From: [Mycobacterium] stephanolepidis
GTDB lineage: Bacteria; Actinomycetota; Actinomycetes; Mycobacteriales; Mycobacteriaceae
DNA: 64,000 nt
Reading direction: 5' to 3'
NCBI RefSeq assembly: GCF_002356335.1
Contig: NZ_AP018165.1
Span: 1,674,001-1,738,000 of the forward strand
A program made the translations under genes and the position numbers. Below the pieces are notes generated by a model, which saw only the letters and a list, made by a program, of their open reading frames with translations, did not search any database and was not told the origin of the DNA. Numbering within the stretch: position 1 is the stretch's first letter; every line of letters starts with the position of its first letter. Shown here piece after piece: positions 9,080 to 19,311 of the stretch.

Positions 9080-10275
9080 GCCGCGCATGGGTAAGCGGAC
9101 TGTCACTCGTTGCCACCCTGGCCATTTCGGTCACCTACCTGTTGGTGGAGGTGCTGCACGTCCGGCCGCTGACATCGAGTTACCCGCTGACCATCCAGCT
9201 CGCCGAGTCCGGAGGTCTGCTGCCGAACCAGGATGTGACGCTGCATGGAGTGCGGATCGGCTCGGTCGAGTCGCTGACCTTCACCGGGGACGGTGTCAAC
9301 GCGACAGTGAGCGTCGACAGCGGAGTTCGCGTCCCCGCGTCGGCGGCGGTGCGGGTGTCCGGGCTGTCCGCGGCCGGTGAGCAGTATCTCGATTTCTCCG
9401 CGGCATCCGACGCGGGCCCGTTCCTGTCCGGCGGAGACGTGATTGCCCGGGACCGCACCGCCATACCGGTCACTCCGGCACAGCTGCTGACCCATGCCGA
9501 CGGTGTTCTCGCCCAAGTGGATCCGGCCAAGATCGAGCGCATCAAGACGGAACTGAGCCTGAGCGCGCAGGGGCCCCGCAAGCTCACCGACATCGTCAAC
9601 GGCGGGGTGTTCCTGCTGTCCACCCTGGATTCGGTGCTTCCCGAAACGGTCAGCGCCATCAGGGACAGCCGGACGGTGCTGTCATCGGCGGTGGACGTCA
9701 ACGGTGGAATCGCGGTCACCTCACGCAATCTGCGCAGCACCTTGGCGGGCATGAACGCGATGGACGGCGGCTACCGGAAACTCATCGATCAATCCCCGCG
9801 AGTGCTGGCGGCCACCGACAACCTGTTCACCGACAACTCCGACACCATGGTCCAGCTGCTGGCCAATCTGGCCACCAACGCGCACCTGTCGTATGTGCGG
9901 GTACCGGCGTTGAACGCCCTGTTTCCCACCTATCGCGGCTCAGCGCTGGAGGCGTTCATCAGCACCATGCATGAGCACGGCCTATGGGTGACGGCCGACC
10001 TGTATCCGCGATACGCCTGCGACTACGGCACTCCTCGCCATCCACCGTCCTCGGCGGACTATCCGGAACCCTTCTTGTACACGTACTGCCGCGACGACGA
10101 TCCCGCCGTCTTGGTGCGGGGCGCCAAGAATGCCCCGCGTCCCGCCGGGGATGACACGGCCGGGCCGCCGCCCGGTGCTGACCTAGGCGCACGATCCGAC
10201 CCGACGCCGCCCGGCCGGTACACCATCCCGACGCCATACGGCGGACCTGCGCTGCCCATCGAGCCACCGAGGTAA
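9076..10275 (+). CDS. MceF-type substrate-binding subunit
   Basis: Sixth Mce subunit, 399 aa, starting with the ATG at 9076 that overlaps the MceE TGA. An in-frame GTG-type start at 8989 lies inside MceE and is unlikely. The anchor is LSLVATLAISVTYLLVEVL (residues about 8-26). The MCE core is LLPNQDVTLHGVRIGSVESL. Near the C-terminus are conserved cysteines (YACDYG, YTYCRD) and then a Pro/Gly-rich tail, typical of MceF. Its stop abuts the ATG of the following hydrolase, so the transcript probably continues. Confidence 0.92.
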   Translation: MSRAWVSGLSLVATLAISVTYLLVEVLHVRPLTSSYPLTIQLAESGGLLPNQDVTLHGVRIGSVESLTFTGDGVNATVSVDSGVRVPASAAVRVSGLSAAGEQYLDFSAASDAGPFLSGGDVIARDRTAIPVTPAQLLTHADGVLAQVDPAKIERIKTELSLSAQGPRKLTDIVNGGVFLLSTLDSVLPETVSAIRDSRTVLSSAVDVNGGIAVTSRNLRSTLAGMNAMDGGYRKLIDQSPRVLAATDNLFTDNSDTMVQLLANLATNAHLSYVRVPALNALFPTYRGSALEAFISTMHEHGLWVTADLYPRYACDYGTPRHPPSSADYPEPFLYTYCRDDDPAVLVRGAKNAPRPAGDDTAGPPPGADLGARSDPTPPGRYTIPTPYGGPALPIEPPR

Positions 10276-11175
10276 ATGATGCCGGCGAACAATCCGCAAC
10301 CGCGTCCGTCATCGGCCGCCGGACGCGCTGTGCACACCCGCCGGATCGCGTTCACGTTCGACGGGGCGTCCCCGTCGCGGCGCCACTTCGTCGCGGGCGA
10401 TATCGCGATGAGCCATCTGGTGGCCCTGCTGTCCGGCTTCTTTCCCTCGGGTGAGGAGTTCTTCATCCAATCCGTGCGCCGCTATGACGGTCAGATCGGT
10501 GATCCCGTGCTCAGGAAACAGGTCGCCGGATTCATCGGACAGGAGATGACGCACGGCATCCAGCACCGTGAGCTCAACACGCAGCTGGTGCGCCGCGGGT
10601 ACTGGGCGACGGGGTTCATGGACCGGATGGGCACACGGCTGGTCCAGCGCATGAAGCAGAACAGGGACCGGCTGCCGGATCCGGTGGCACGATCCGCGCT
10701 CGCGGTGACGGCCGCGGTCGAACACCTCACGGCCATCCTCGGGGAGCAGGTGCTCAGCGTGGCGTGGATCCAGCAGCAGCTGACCGATCCCGAGGTGCGA
10801 GCGATGCTCAATTGGCATGCCATCGAGGAGATGGAACACAAGTCCGTTGCCTTCGACGTGTACCGCCACGTCGGGGGCTCCGAGCGGATGCGGATCGCGG
10901 CCATGGCGCTCACGCTGGGACTTTTCCTGAGCAGGACGGTGATCTTGCTGGCCTCGATCGTCACCGATCCCTGGGCCTGGCGACACCCGGTGCGCACCCT
11001 GCGCAGCGTTCTCAGGCTGCCCCGCACGCCGCTGTTCGCCGGGCTCTGGGCCAAGATCCGCAGCTACCTGTGGCCCGGATTCCATCCCGACGACATCGAC
11101 CACGGCCCACTGCTCGAGAAGTGGCGCGAGGAGTACTTCGGTCCCCACGGCATCCTGCTGGACCATCTGAAGTAG
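10276..11175 (+). CDS. predicted metal-dependent hydrolase (PF10118 family)
   Basis: This 299-aa protein resembles the COG3687/PF10118 family of predicted metal-dependent hydrolases. Likely metal ligands are visible in GQEMTHGIQHRELN (about residues 87-100), the AAVEHLTAILGEQ segment and IEEMEHKSVAFDVY (about 183-196), a repeated E/H pattern like that of helical di-metal proteins. One or two hydrophobic stretches near residues 210-235 suggest membrane association. It directly abuts mceF, so it is probably the last gene of the mce operon and may act on the imported lipid; the substrate is unknown. A paralogue is encoded at 50621-51556. Confidence 0.8.
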   Translation: MMPANNPQPRPSSAAGRAVHTRRIAFTFDGASPSRRHFVAGDIAMSHLVALLSGFFPSGEEFFIQSVRRYDGQIGDPVLRKQVAGFIGQEMTHGIQHRELNTQLVRRGYWATGFMDRMGTRLVQRMKQNRDRLPDPVARSALAVTAAVEHLTAILGEQVLSVAWIQQQLTDPEVRAMLNWHAIEEMEHKSVAFDVYRHVGGSERMRIAAMALTLGLFLSRTVILLASIVTDPWAWRHPVRTLRSVLRLPRTPLFAGLWAKIRSYLWPGFHPDDIDHGPLLEKWREEYFGPHGILLDHLK

Positions 11176-11268
11176 CTGCTGCGGCCACCGAGGTAAAACG
11201 CGCTTGGTCCGGCCCTTAGGCTGTTCAGGTCAATTACTGCAGTCTTGCAAGAGGAGCCTGAGCAGATC

Positions 11269-12675
11269 GTGGCCGCCAAGCCGAACGCCGCCGGTAAGAA
11301 GATCGAGGCCGTCGTCAACCTCGCCAAGCGCCGGGGGCTCGTGTACCCCTGCGGCGAGATTTACGGCGGCACCAAGTCGGCGTGGGATTACGGCCCGCTC
11401 GGTGTCGAGCTCAAGGAAAACATCAAGAAGCAGTGGTGGCGCTCCGTCGTCACCAGCCGCGACGACGTCGTCGGCCTCGACTCCTCGGTGATCCTGCCCC
11501 GTCAGGTCTGGGTCGCCTCCGGTCACGTCGAGGTCTTCAACGATCCGCTGGTCGAGTGCCTCAACTGTCATAAGCGGCACCGTCAGGATCACCTGCAGGA
11601 GGCCTACGCGGAGAAGAAGGGAATCGACGACCCGGAGTCGGTCCCGATGACCGACATCGTCTGCCCCGACTGCGGCACCAAGGGACAGTGGACCGAGCCC
11701 CGTGACTTCAACATGATGCTCAAGACCTACCTGGGCCCCATCGAGACCGAAGAGGGCCTGCACTACCTGCGTCCGGAGACCGCGCAGGGCATCTTCATCA
11801 ACTTCAAGAACGTCGTCACCACGTCGCGACAGAAGCCGCCGTTCGGCATCGGCCAGATCGGCAAGAGCTTCCGTAACGAGATCACCCCGGGCAACTTCAT
11901 CTTCCGTACCCGCGAGTTCGAGCAGATGGAGATGGAGTTCTTCGTCGAGCCGTCCACCGCCCCCGAGTGGCACAAGTACTGGATCGACACCCGGCTGCAG
12001 TGGTACGTGGATCTGGGTATCGACCCGGAGAACCTGCGGCTGTACGACCACCCCAAGGAGAAGCTGTCGCACTACTCCGACGGCACCGTCGACATCGAGT
12101 ACAAGTTCGGTTTCAGCGGCAACCCGTGGGGTGAGCTGGAGGGTGTCGCCAACCGCACCGACTTCGACTTGTCGACGCACGCAAAGCATTCCGGTGAAGA
12201 CCTGTCGTACTACGACCAGGCCGAGGACCGCCGCTACACCCCGTACGTGATCGAGCCCGCGGCCGGGCTCACCCGCTCGTTCATGGCCTTCCTGGTCGAT
12301 GCGTATCACGAGGACGAAGCTCCCAATGCCAAGGGCGGCGTGGACACCCGCACCGTCCTGCGCCTGGACCCGCGCCTGGCTCCGGTCAAGGTCGCGGTGC
12401 TGCCACTGTCGCGCAATGCCGACCTGAGCCCGCGCGCCAAGGCGCTGGCCGCCGAGCTGCGGCAGAGCTGGAATGTCGACTTCGATGACGCCGGTGCCAT
12501 CGGGCGCAGGTATCGTCGACAGGACGAGATCGGCACCCCGTTCTGCGTCACAGTCGATTTCGACTCGCTCGAAGACGACTCCGTCACCGTTCGCGACCGC
12601 GATGAGATGACCCAGCAGCGTATTCCGATCGGCGGCGTGGCCGATCATCTCGCCAAATCTCTCAAGGGCTGCTAG
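11269..12675 (+). CDS. glyS: glycyl-tRNA synthetase (alpha2 type)
   Basis: This 468-aa protein is a bacterial/eukaryotic-type homodimeric glycyl-tRNA synthetase, which charges tRNA-Gly in the cytoplasm. Class II signatures are visible: [17 protein letters not shown] near the N-terminus, [16 protein letters not shown] (motif 2 region), [31 protein letters not shown], and the C-terminal anticodon-binding domain starting about [12 protein letters not shown]. Cysteine pairs CLNC and CPDC suggest a structural zinc site. I chose the GTG at 11269 with a GAGGAG upstream; a TTG at 11245 is the in-frame alternative. The stop lies 13 bases before the aminotransferase, so the two genes may be co-transcribed. 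Confidence 0.95.
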   Translation: MAAKPNAAGKKIEAVVNLAKRRGLVYPCGEIYGGTKSAWDYGPLGVELKENIKKQWWRSVVTSRDDVVGLDSSVILPRQVWVASGHVEVFNDPLVECLNCHKRHRQDHLQEAYAEKKGIDDPESVPMTDIVCPDCGTKGQWTEPRDFNMMLKTYLGPIETEEGLHYLRPETAQGIFINFKNVVTTSRQKPPFGIGQIGKSFRNEITPGNFIFRTREFEQMEMEFFVEPSTAPEWHKYWIDTRLQWYVDLGIDPENLRLYDHPKEKLSHYSDGTVDIEYKFGFSGNPWGELEGVANRTDFDLSTHAKHSGEDLSYYDQAEDRRYTPYVIEPAAGLTRSFMAFLVDAYHEDEAPNAKGGVDTRTVLRLDPRLAPVKVAVLPLSRNADLSPRAKALAAELRQSWNVDFDDAGAIGRRYRRQDEIGTPFCVTVDFDSLEDDSVTVRDRDEMTQQRIPIGGVADHLAKSLKGC

Positions 12676-12688
12676 CCGAGGAGCAGAA

Positions 12689-14083
12689 ATGACTGACGTC
12701 CAGAATCACATCGGAATCGATCCCGCCAGCGCGCCGATCGAGGCACCGGCGGCCGAGGCGCAGGTTCGCGCCGACGACCGTGGGCACGTTTTCCACTCGT
12801 GGTCCGCGCAGGCGGCCATCGACCCGCTGCCGATCGCCGGTGGTGCGGGCGCGACCTTCTGGGATTACACGGGCAAGGAGTACCTGGACTTCGCCTCGCA
12901 GCTGGTGAACCTCAATCTGGGACACCAGCATCCGCGTCTGGTGGAGGCCATCCAGCGTCAGGCCGGTCGGCTGGCCACTATTGCGCCCGCCTTCGCCAAC
13001 GATGTGCGCGGTGAACTCGCCCGCCTGGTGGCCGAGCGTGCACCGGGAACCCTGAACAAGGTGTTCTTCACCAACGGTGGCACCGAGGCCGTGGAGCACG
13101 CGGTCCGGATGGCGCGTCACCACACCGGTCGCCGCAAGGTGCTGTCCGCATACCGCAGCTACCACGGTGGCACCACCACCTCGATGTCGCTGACGGGTGA
13201 GCCGCGCCGCTGGGCCAATGACCCGGGCGACAACTCGGTGGTCCGTTTCTTCGGGCCGTACGCCTACCGTTCGGTGTTCCATGCCACCTCCCCGGAGGAG
13301 GAAACCCAAAGGGCGCTGGAGCATCTGGAGCAGGTGATCAACCTGGAGGGCCCGCCCACCATCGCCGCGATCATCCTGGAGTCGGTGGTCGGCACCAACG
13401 GTGTGCTGGTGCCGCCGCCGGGTTACCTGGCCGGGGTGCGGGAGATCTGCGACCGGTACGGCCTGGTGTTCATCGCCGACGAGGTGATGGTCGGCTTCGG
13501 GCGATTCGGGGAATGGTTCGCCATCAACGCCTTTGACGTCACGCCGGACCTGATCACCTTCGCCAAGGGCATCAACTCCGGCTATGTCCCGCTGGGGGGT
13601 GTGGTGATCTCCGATGCCATCGCCACCAGCTTCGATCACCGTCCGTACCCGGGTGGATTGACCTACTCCGGTCACCCGCTGGCCTGCGCGGTCGGTGTCG
13701 AGACCATCAAGGTGTTCGAGGACGACAAGATCCTGGAGCGGGTGCGCGATCTCGGTGAGCGCGTGGTGCGTCCGGAACTGGAGCGCTGGGTGCAGACTCA
13801 TCCGAGCGTCGGCGAGATCCGCGGCCGTGGCTTGTTCTGGGCGGTGGAACTGGTGCGCGACAAGCAGACTCGCGAGCCGCTGGTGCCGTTCAATGCCAGT
13901 GGTGAGGCCGCGGCGCCGATGAACGCCTTCGCGGCGGCGTGCAAGAAGAGTGGCCTGTGGCCGTTCACGCACTTCAACCGCACGCATGTGGCGCCTCCGC
14001 TGATCATCAGCGAAGAGGATCTGCGACGTGGACTCTCGATCATCGACGAGGCGCTGAACGTCGCCGACGGGTACGCGAGCTAG
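12689..14083 (+). CDS. class III pyridoxal-phosphate aminotransferase
   Basis: This 464-aa protein belongs to the class III (omega/ornithine-type) aminotransferases (PF00202), fold type I. Visible features are the substrate-binding start [35 protein letters not shown] (cofactor phosphate binding), [13 protein letters not shown], the Asp of [12 protein letters not shown] that contacts the pyridine nitrogen, and the Schiff-base lysine in [21 protein letters not shown] ribosome site sits seven bases before the ATG. The amino donor cannot be told from sequence; taurine-, beta-alanine- or GABA-type substrates are all possible. Its stop overlaps by four bases the convergent ACC deaminase stop. Confidence 0.88.
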   Translation: MTDVQNHIGIDPASAPIEAPAAEAQVRADDRGHVFHSWSAQAAIDPLPIAGGAGATFWDYTGKEYLDFASQLVNLNLGHQHPRLVEAIQRQAGRLATIAPAFANDVRGELARLVAERAPGTLNKVFFTNGGTEAVEHAVRMARHHTGRRKVLSAYRSYHGGTTTSMSLTGEPRRWANDPGDNSVVRFFGPYAYRSVFHATSPEEETQRALEHLEQVINLEGPPTIAAIILESVVGTNGVLVPPPGYLAGVREICDRYGLVFIADEVMVGFGRFGEWFAINAFDVTPDLITFAKGINSGYVPLGGVVISDAIATSFDHRPYPGGLTYSGHPLACAVGVETIKVFEDDKILERVRDLGERVVRPELERWVQTHPSVGEIRGRGLFWAVELVRDKQTREPLVPFNASGEAAAPMNAFAAACKKSGLWPFTHFNRTHVAPPLIISEEDLRRGLSIIDEALNVADGYAS

Positions 14084-15102
14084 CCGGGAAACACGCTGCT
14101 GTAGGCGTTCAGCGCGGGCTGGCCGCCGAGGTGGGCGTATAGGACGTTCGAGCTCCGCTCGATCGTCCCGTCACTGACGAGGTCGATCAGGCCTGCCATC
14201 GACTTGCCCTCGTACACCGGGTCGGTGATCATCGCTTCGAGGCGCCCACAGAGTTTCATCGCCTCGACGGTGGAATCGACGGGCACGCCATACTTTTCGC
14301 CCGCCCAGCCCTCCAGGACGGTGATCTCGTCGGGGCGCAGGTCGCGTTCGAGGCCGATCTGCTGGGCGGTGTGCCGGGCGATGCGGGTGACCTGGTCGGT
14401 GGTCTTTGGGAGCGTGGCCGATGCGTCGATACCCAGCACTCGCCGTGGCCGTCCGCCGGCATCGGCGAGTGCGGCGAACCCCGCGATCATGCCCGCATGG
14501 GTTGACCCGGTGACCGTGCACACGACGATGGTGTCGAAGAACACGCCCAGCTGATCCTCCTGTGCGGCCACCTCATACGCCCAGTTGGCGAAGCCGAGGC
14601 CGCCGTATTTGTGTTCCGAGGCACCGGCGGGGATGGGGTAGGGCTTGGCGCCGGAGTTCTCGATCGCGGTGAGCGCGTCTTCCCGGGATTGGCGGATGCC
14701 GATATCGAATCCCGAAGGGTCGAGCTGAGTTTGGGCTCCCATGATCCGTGACAACAGGATGTTGCCCGCCTTGTCGTTGACCGGATCCTCCCAGTCCACC
14801 CAGCGTTCCTGAACCAGGTGACAGCGCATCCCCAGCACGGCCGCGACGGCCGCCACCTGTCGGGTGTGGTTGGACTGGTAGCCGCCGATGGATACCAGCG
14901 TGTCGGCGCCGCTGGCCAGCACGTCGGGAACGATGTACTCGAGCTTGCGTATCTTGTTGCCGCCGAAGGCGAGCCCGGAGTTGCAGTCTTCGCGTTTTGC
15001 CCAGATATCGGCGCCCCCGAGGTGGCGGCTGAGGCGCTGCAGGGGATGGACCGGGCTGGGCCCGAAGGTCAGTGGATAGCGGGGGAAATCGTGGATCGAC
15101 AC
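14080..15102 (-). CDS. acdS: 1-aminocyclopropane-1-carboxylate (ACC) deaminase
   Basis: This 340-aa fold-type II PLP enzyme matches ACC deaminase in length and motifs. ACC deaminase opens the cyclopropane ring to give 2-oxobutyrate and ammonia. The PLP lysine lies in [10 protein letters not shown] (about residue 50), the proton-abstracting region is [12 protein letters not shown] (about 76-87), and DPVYEGKSM near residue 295 carries the Tyr-Glu pair. The Glu of that pair and the Leu of YAHLGG are the two positions that, from published mutagenesis, separate ACC deaminase from D-cysteine desulfhydrase, and both are in the deaminase state. It lies 50 bases downstream of a GntR regulator in the same orientation, so a two-gene operon is likely. 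Confidence 0.87.
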   Translation of the reverse strand: MSIHDFPRYPLTFGPSPVHPLQRLSRHLGGADIWAKREDCNSGLAFGGNKIRKLEYIVPDVLASGADTLVSIGGYQSNHTRQVAAVAAVLGMRCHLVQERWVDWEDPVNDKAGNILLSRIMGAQTQLDPSGFDIGIRQSREDALTAIENSGAKPYPIPAGASEHKYGGLGFANWAYEVAAQEDQLGVFFDTIVVCTVTGSTHAGMIAGFAALADAGGRPRRVLGIDASATLPKTTDQVTRIARHTAQQIGLERDLRPDEITVLEGWAGEKYGVPVDSTVEAMKLCGRLEAMITDPVYEGKSMAGLIDLVSDGTIERSSNVLYAHLGGQPALNAYSSVFPG

Positions 15103-15152
15103 GGCGTTCTCCTGGCTCGGGTTCTGGGAATGGCGTTGTGGGGGAGCGGTCT

Positions 15153-15806
15153 TCAGCCCGCGCCGCGTTCCTCGGAGTCGGCGGCCTCCGGCGCCGGGAT
15201 CAGGGTGTGCCAGTTGTCGCGGGCCGCGCGTCCGGCGCCCTCACTGTCACCGGCTTCGCAGCGCGCGATGATCTGCTCGTGCAAGGCCACGGAATGACGC
15301 CCGTCGCGGCTGGCGAACCTGATGCGTTCCAGGCGGCGCAGCACGGGGGTCACCTGCTCCAGCACGGCGGCGATGTACGGGTTCGCACTGGCATCTATTG
15401 CGACGGCATGGAATTCGTCGTCGGCGGCCAATGCGGCATCGGGATCGTGCGCATCGAGGGCGGCGGCAAATCGTGTGTTGGCGTGCCGCATCGCGGCCAG
15501 GTCACCGGCGGAGATGTTGGTGATGGCCTCGCGCACCGCGAGCTCGTGCATCGCCGCGGCAACGGACTGTGCGGCACGCGCCTCCCGGATGTCGATGGGA
15601 CTGACGATGGTGTGCCGTCCCGGTTGGGTCTGGACCAGACCGGCGTGTTCCAGCCGGGCGAGTGCCTCACGGATCGGGGTTCGGCTCACGCCCAGCCAGC
15701 GGCTGAGCTCGTCATCGCGCAGCCGCTCACCGGGGGCCAGCGTTCCGTCCACTATGGCCGTGCGCAGGGCCTTATAGGCATCGTCGCGGAGTAGCGAGCG
15801 CGCCAT
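15153..15806 (-). CDS. GntR-family (FCD subgroup) transcriptional regulator
   Basis: This 217-aa regulator has an N-terminal winged helix ([28 protein letters not shown], about residues 30-57) and a C-terminal all-helical FCD ligand-binding domain with the pattern [11 protein letters not shown] and [13 protein letters not shown], carrying metal or acid-binding His/Asp residues. I chose the ATG at 15806, preceded by GGAAGG at six bases, over the ATG at 15833, which falls on the palindrome. It is transcribed toward the ACC deaminase gene and probably controls it in response to the substrate or a related amino acid. The perfect palindrome just upstream suggests autoregulation. Confidence 0.88.
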   Translation of the reverse strand: MARSLLRDDAYKALRTAIVDGTLAPGERLRDDELSRWLGVSRTPIREALARLEHAGLVQTQPGRHTIVSPIDIREARAAQSVAAAMHELAVREAITNISAGDLAAMRHANTRFAAALDAHDPDAALAADDEFHAVAIDASANPYIAAVLEQVTPVLRRLERIRFASRDGRHSVALHEQIIARCEAGDSEGAGRAARDNWHTLIPAPEAADSEERGAG

Positions 15807-15832
15807 CACGCCTTCCGAGGGAGGTACCGGCA

Positions 15833-15846
15833 TGCAATATATTGCA
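15833..15846. promoter_or_regulatory. perfect 14-bp palindrome, putative GntR operator
   Basis: The sequence TGCAATATATTGCA reads identically on both strands and lies 27 bases upstream of the chosen GntR start. FCD-type GntR proteins bind short palindromes of this kind near their own promoter, so it is the best candidate for the operator of the regulator/ACC deaminase operon. An AT-rich centre in this GC-rich genome also fits a promoter -10 region. Confidence 0.6.
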
Positions 15847-15902
15847 CATCGACAGCGGCGTGCCGTCAAGTGTTGGGTGAAATTTCGAGCGGGGACGGCG
15901 CG

Positions 15903-17936
15903 CTAGAAGCGGCCGCCGCCGCCCCGGAAGCTCGACCCCGAGGATCGAGACGAGCCGCCATACGACGACGAGCCCGACCCGGACCAGGAGCTGTGGTGGC
16001 TTGATCCGCCGCTGAGCATGCCGCGCAGGATGCCGCCGATCACGGCACCCGCGACGTTGCCGGCCACATCGCCCGCCACGCTGTATCCGCGGTAGTTGCC
16101 GTACCCGTTGCTGTAGTAGGACTGGGCCGCCCGCACCTCTTGGATCGCGCTGCCTTCGGCACGCGTCGCCAGCTCGGTGGCCCGATTGGCCCACAGAATG
16201 GCGTTCGAGGGATCTGACTGGCGTGCGGACTCGGCCGTCGCGATGCTGCGTTCGGCTTCCGCGATGTATCCGCGTGCGACAGAGCCGACGGCGCCTCGGT
16301 GCAGTCCGATGTACTGGGTGACCCCATTCACTTTCTGGCGGGCGGTGGCGATCGCTTGATTGAGCGCGCGGGCACGGCGTTCGGCGGCGTCCTTTTCTTC
16401 CCGCACCGCGGCCAGCAGCTTGTCGAGCTCGGCATCGGCCGTGGCCAGGTGGGTGAAGGCGGTCAGCGGATCGGTGGGCCCGACTCTCTCGGCGTCGGCC
16501 ACGGCCGCGTCAGCCCTGTCGTGGGCCTTCGTCAGCTCGTCGGCACGGGGCACCGAACCCTGCCGCTGAAGTTCCTCGGCCTGGGCGATACCCGACTTCG
16601 TGTCCGCAATCGCCGCGGGCAGTGCGTCGATGGCGCGCCGGATGTTGTTGGCGGCGTTGTCCACCGCGTCCAAAAGCGCGGCGGCCTGGTTCAGCGCCGA
16701 TTCGGCTCCGCGCACGGCGTCGACGAGATTCATCTGCTGGCCCTCCAGGGGGCGGGCGGCGAGTTCCCGGCCGTGGGTGATCCGGGAGTCGGCGAACGTG
16801 GTGCGCTCGGTGGCCTCGGTGATGTTGTCGACGATCGACGCCAGGGCCGCGGCATCGAACTGGGTGCGCAGTTGCTCGAGAACCCGCTGTGATTCGGGTA
16901 CCCGAGCGGTGGTGGCGACCACTTGCTGGGTCAGCGTGTCCAACTTCGTGGGGGCGTTGATCACCAGGTTCCGCAGCGCGTCAAAGGCATTGGACTGATC
17001 ATCGAGGGTGCGGTCGGCACGTGCCGCGGTGGTGATGACATCGATCAGCAGGCGGCGCTGCTCCGTGGGCGTTTCCGGGACGGAGTCGTCGAGCTGCTTG
17101 CGCACGGAGAATGCCTGAGCAAGAGCTTTTTTCGCGGAATCGACGGCTTGCTGGAAGGGCGCGGTCTGTTCGGTTCCGAATTCCTCGACTGCCAGCGTGA
17201 GTTCGGCCTCGCTGGTGCGCACGGCGTTGTCGACGTTCACCACAATCGATTTCGACAGGCCATCGAGTGCGTCCACCGATTGCGCGGCTAGAGCTTCTGC
17301 GTTGGTCGGGTCGATGCCCTTAGCGGCCTCGATCTCTGCGCGCCGACGGGATCGGGTGCGGAACCAGGAGTACAGCATGAAGGCGCCGACCACGACGGCT
17401 CCGAAGACCAGCGCTGCCAGGATCGGCTTCCAGGGTATGGAGGTTGACGATGCGGCGGCCGATTCCAGGCCCTTGGCGGTGTTGATGGCGGCGCCATCCC
17501 AATTCGATGCGCGTAGCGCCGGTTCGATCGTGTTGGTGCGCAGCTCTTCGATCTCGGAATCGCTGACGTTCTTGATCTCGGATGCGACCTGGAACGCGTA
17601 ACTGCGTTCTTCGGTTGCCACGGCGAGCAATGCGTCGCGATCTCCCAGTCCGCTTGCCTTGAGGGTTTTGTTGGCCCATGTCACCGGGTCGGCGCCGTCG
17701 AAATCCTTGACGTACACCACCCACAGCCGTACGTGCTGTGCGTCGTAGAGCTGATCGATCGCGTTGCGCACCTTCGTCGGGTTCTTGAGTGCCCCGGCCC
17801 GATCGGTGACGTAGGCGGGTATCCGGAAGGGCGGGTCGGCACTGGCCACCGGTGCCGGCAACAGGGTGGGGGCAAACACCGTGAGCATCGCGATCATGAC
17901 TCCCAGCAGGCTCCCGAGGGCACGCAGCAGACGCAT
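15903..17936 (-). CDS. TPM-domain exported/membrane protein with Gly/Ser-rich tail (Rv2345-like)
   Basis: This 677-aa protein starts at the ATG at 17936 with a clear signal peptide ([24 protein letters not shown]); the frame stays open upstream, but that part overlaps the divergent dGTPase gene. A TPM domain follows ([14 protein letters not shown] start, then [32 protein letters not shown]; about residues 35-150). Next are a transmembrane helix ([21 protein letters not shown], about 170-190), a long coiled-coil-rich region to about residue 590, and a Ser/Gly/His-rich tail ending RGGGGRF. TPM domains occur in photosystem repair proteins and in many bacterial envelope proteins; the role here is unknown. 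Gene order matches Rv2345 beside dgt and dnaG. Confidence 0.82.
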   Translation of the reverse strand: MRLLRALGSLLGVMIAMLTVFAPTLLPAPVASADPPFRIPAYVTDRAGALKNPTKVRNAIDQLYDAQHVRLWVVYVKDFDGADPVTWANKTLKASGLGDRDALLAVATEERSYAFQVASEIKNVSDSEIEELRTNTIEPALRASNWDGAAINTAKGLESAAASSTSIPWKPILAALVFGAVVVGAFMLYSWFRTRSRRRAEIEAAKGIDPTNAEALAAQSVDALDGLSKSIVVNVDNAVRTSEAELTLAVEEFGTEQTAPFQQAVDSAKKALAQAFSVRKQLDDSVPETPTEQRRLLIDVITTAARADRTLDDQSNAFDALRNLVINAPTKLDTLTQQVVATTARVPESQRVLEQLRTQFDAAALASIVDNITEATERTTFADSRITHGRELAARPLEGQQMNLVDAVRGAESALNQAAALLDAVDNAANNIRRAIDALPAAIADTKSGIAQAEELQRQGSVPRADELTKAHDRADAAVADAERVGPTDPLTAFTHLATADAELDKLLAAVREEKDAAERRARALNQAIATARQKVNGVTQYIGLHRGAVGSVARGYIAEAERSIATAESARQSDPSNAILWANRATELATRAEGSAIQEVRAAQSYYSNGYGNYRGYSVAGDVAGNVAGAVIGGILRGMLSGGSSHHSSWSGSGSSSYGGSSRSSGSSFRGGGGRF

Positions 17937-17996
17937 GGTCGCCAATCTAATGCCTCGCGCGGCGCGTGGACCCGTCCTGGCAGACTGGTGCCCACG

Positions 17997-19286
17997 ATGC
18001 GTACACAGGATGCCTACAAGGACGCCTATACCGATTCCGACCGTGAACGCGTCGTCACCGAAACACCCAAGACGGCGGCCATCGTCGACATCCCGTCCTC
18101 GGAGTACCGGACCGACTTCGCGCGGGACCGGGCGCGGGTTCTGCACAGCGCCGCGTTCCGGCGCCTGGCCGATAAGACGCAGGTGGTGGGTCCGCGTGAG
18201 GGTGACACGCCGCGCACGCGGCTGACCCACTCGGTGGAGGTGGCGCAGATCGGCCGGGGTATCGCCACCGGCCTGGGGGCGGACCCGGATCTGGTGGACC
18301 TGGCCGGGCTGGCGCATGACATCGGCCATCCGCCGTACGGGCATAACGGTGAACGTGCGCTAGATGAGGTGGCCGTCGACCGTGGTGGGTTCGAGGGCAA
18401 CGCCCAGAATCTGCGCATTCTCACCCGGCTTGAGCCCAAAGTTGTTGATGCCGACGGCAACAGCGCCGGGTTGAACCTCACGCGTGCCTCGCTGGATGCG
18501 GCGACGAAGTATCCGTGGCTGCGTCCGCCGGGCGGCGGAAAGTTCGGCGCCTACGTCGAGGATGGCGCGGCGCTGGACTGGGTGCGTGCCGGGGCGCCGC
18601 CGCGCCGGCGCTGCCTGGAAGCACAGATCATGGACTGGTCCGATGACGTCGCCTATTCGGTGCACGATGTCGAGGACGGAGTGATCTCCGGGCGTATCGA
18701 CCTTCGGGTGCTGGCCTCGCGGGGGGAGGCCCAGGTGCTGGCGGAGCTGGGCGTGAAGTCGTTCGGCGGCCTGGAGCAGGGCGCACTGGAGGAGGCCGCC
18801 GCGCGGCTGGCCACGCTGCCGGTGGTCGCCGCGATCGGCCCGTACGACGGCACCCTGACTGCCTCGGCGGCCCTCAAGCGGTTGACCAGCGAATTGGTGG
18901 GCAGGTTCGCCTCGGCCGCGATCGGGGCCACCCGCAAGGTGGCCGGTGATGGGCCTTTGGTGCGGTTCGAGGCCCAGCTGACCGTGCCGGACGTGGTCGC
19001 CGCCGAGGTTGCCGTGCTGAAAATGCTTGCGCTGCAATTCATCATGTCCGATCCGCGGCATATCGCGGTACAGGCCCGGCAGCGTGAACGCATTCATCGG
19101 GTGGCCCAGTGGCTGGCATTGGGGGCTCCGGCCACGCTGGATCCGGTGTTCCTGCCCGCATTCGAGGCCGCCGCCGACGACGCGGCGCGTACCCGGGTGG
19201 TGGTGGATCAGATCGCCTCGTACACCGAAAGCCGGCTCGAGCGGGTGGACCGCGATAGTCAGGGTGTGCAAGCCAGCTGGGCCTGA
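17997..19286 (+). CDS. dgt: deoxyguanosinetriphosphate triphosphohydrolase-like protein (dGTPase, HD superfamily)
   Basis: This 429-aa HD-domain enzyme removes triphosphate from dGTP or related dNTPs and so adjusts the nucleotide pool. The metal-binding HD motif is visible as [12 protein letters not shown] followed by [15 protein letters not shown], and the start [27 protein letters not shown] is typical of the family. I chose the ATG at 17997; a longer frame from 17733 overlaps the divergent TPM gene and has no family similarity. It lies 25 bases upstream of dnaG in the same direction, the arrangement found in M. tuberculosis, so the two are probably co-transcribed. Confidence 0.93.
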   Translation: MRTQDAYKDAYTDSDRERVVTETPKTAAIVDIPSSEYRTDFARDRARVLHSAAFRRLADKTQVVGPREGDTPRTRLTHSVEVAQIGRGIATGLGADPDLVDLAGLAHDIGHPPYGHNGERALDEVAVDRGGFEGNAQNLRILTRLEPKVVDADGNSAGLNLTRASLDAATKYPWLRPPGGGKFGAYVEDGAALDWVRAGAPPRRRCLEAQIMDWSDDVAYSVHDVEDGVISGRIDLRVLASRGEAQVLAELGVKSFGGLEQGALEEAAARLATLPVVAAIGPYDGTLTASAALKRLTSELVGRFASAAIGATRKVAGDGPLVRFEAQLTVPDVVAAEVAVLKMLALQFIMSDPRHIAVQARQRERIHRVAQWLALGAPATLDPVFLPAFEAAADDAARTRVVVDQIASYTESRLERVDRDSQGVQASWA

Positions 19287-19311
19287 CGGCGAGGTTGGCT
19301 AAGCTGGCTCG

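Noticed and set aside
11230..12648. Long minus-strand open frame (472 codons) opposite glyS
   Set aside because: It is the antisense shadow of a conserved GC-rich synthetase gene; its sequence is Val/Leu/Gly/Asp-biased with no domain.
12662..13987. Minus-strand open frame of 441 codons opposite the aminotransferase
   Set aside because: Antisense shadow; composition rich in His, Arg and Gly with no family pattern.
17733..17996. N-terminal extension of the dGTPase frame
   Set aside because: It overlaps the divergent TPM gene, and family similarity starts only after the ATG at 17997.
18360..19271. Minus-strand 303-codon frame opposite dgt
   Set aside because: Antisense shadow of the HD enzyme gene.
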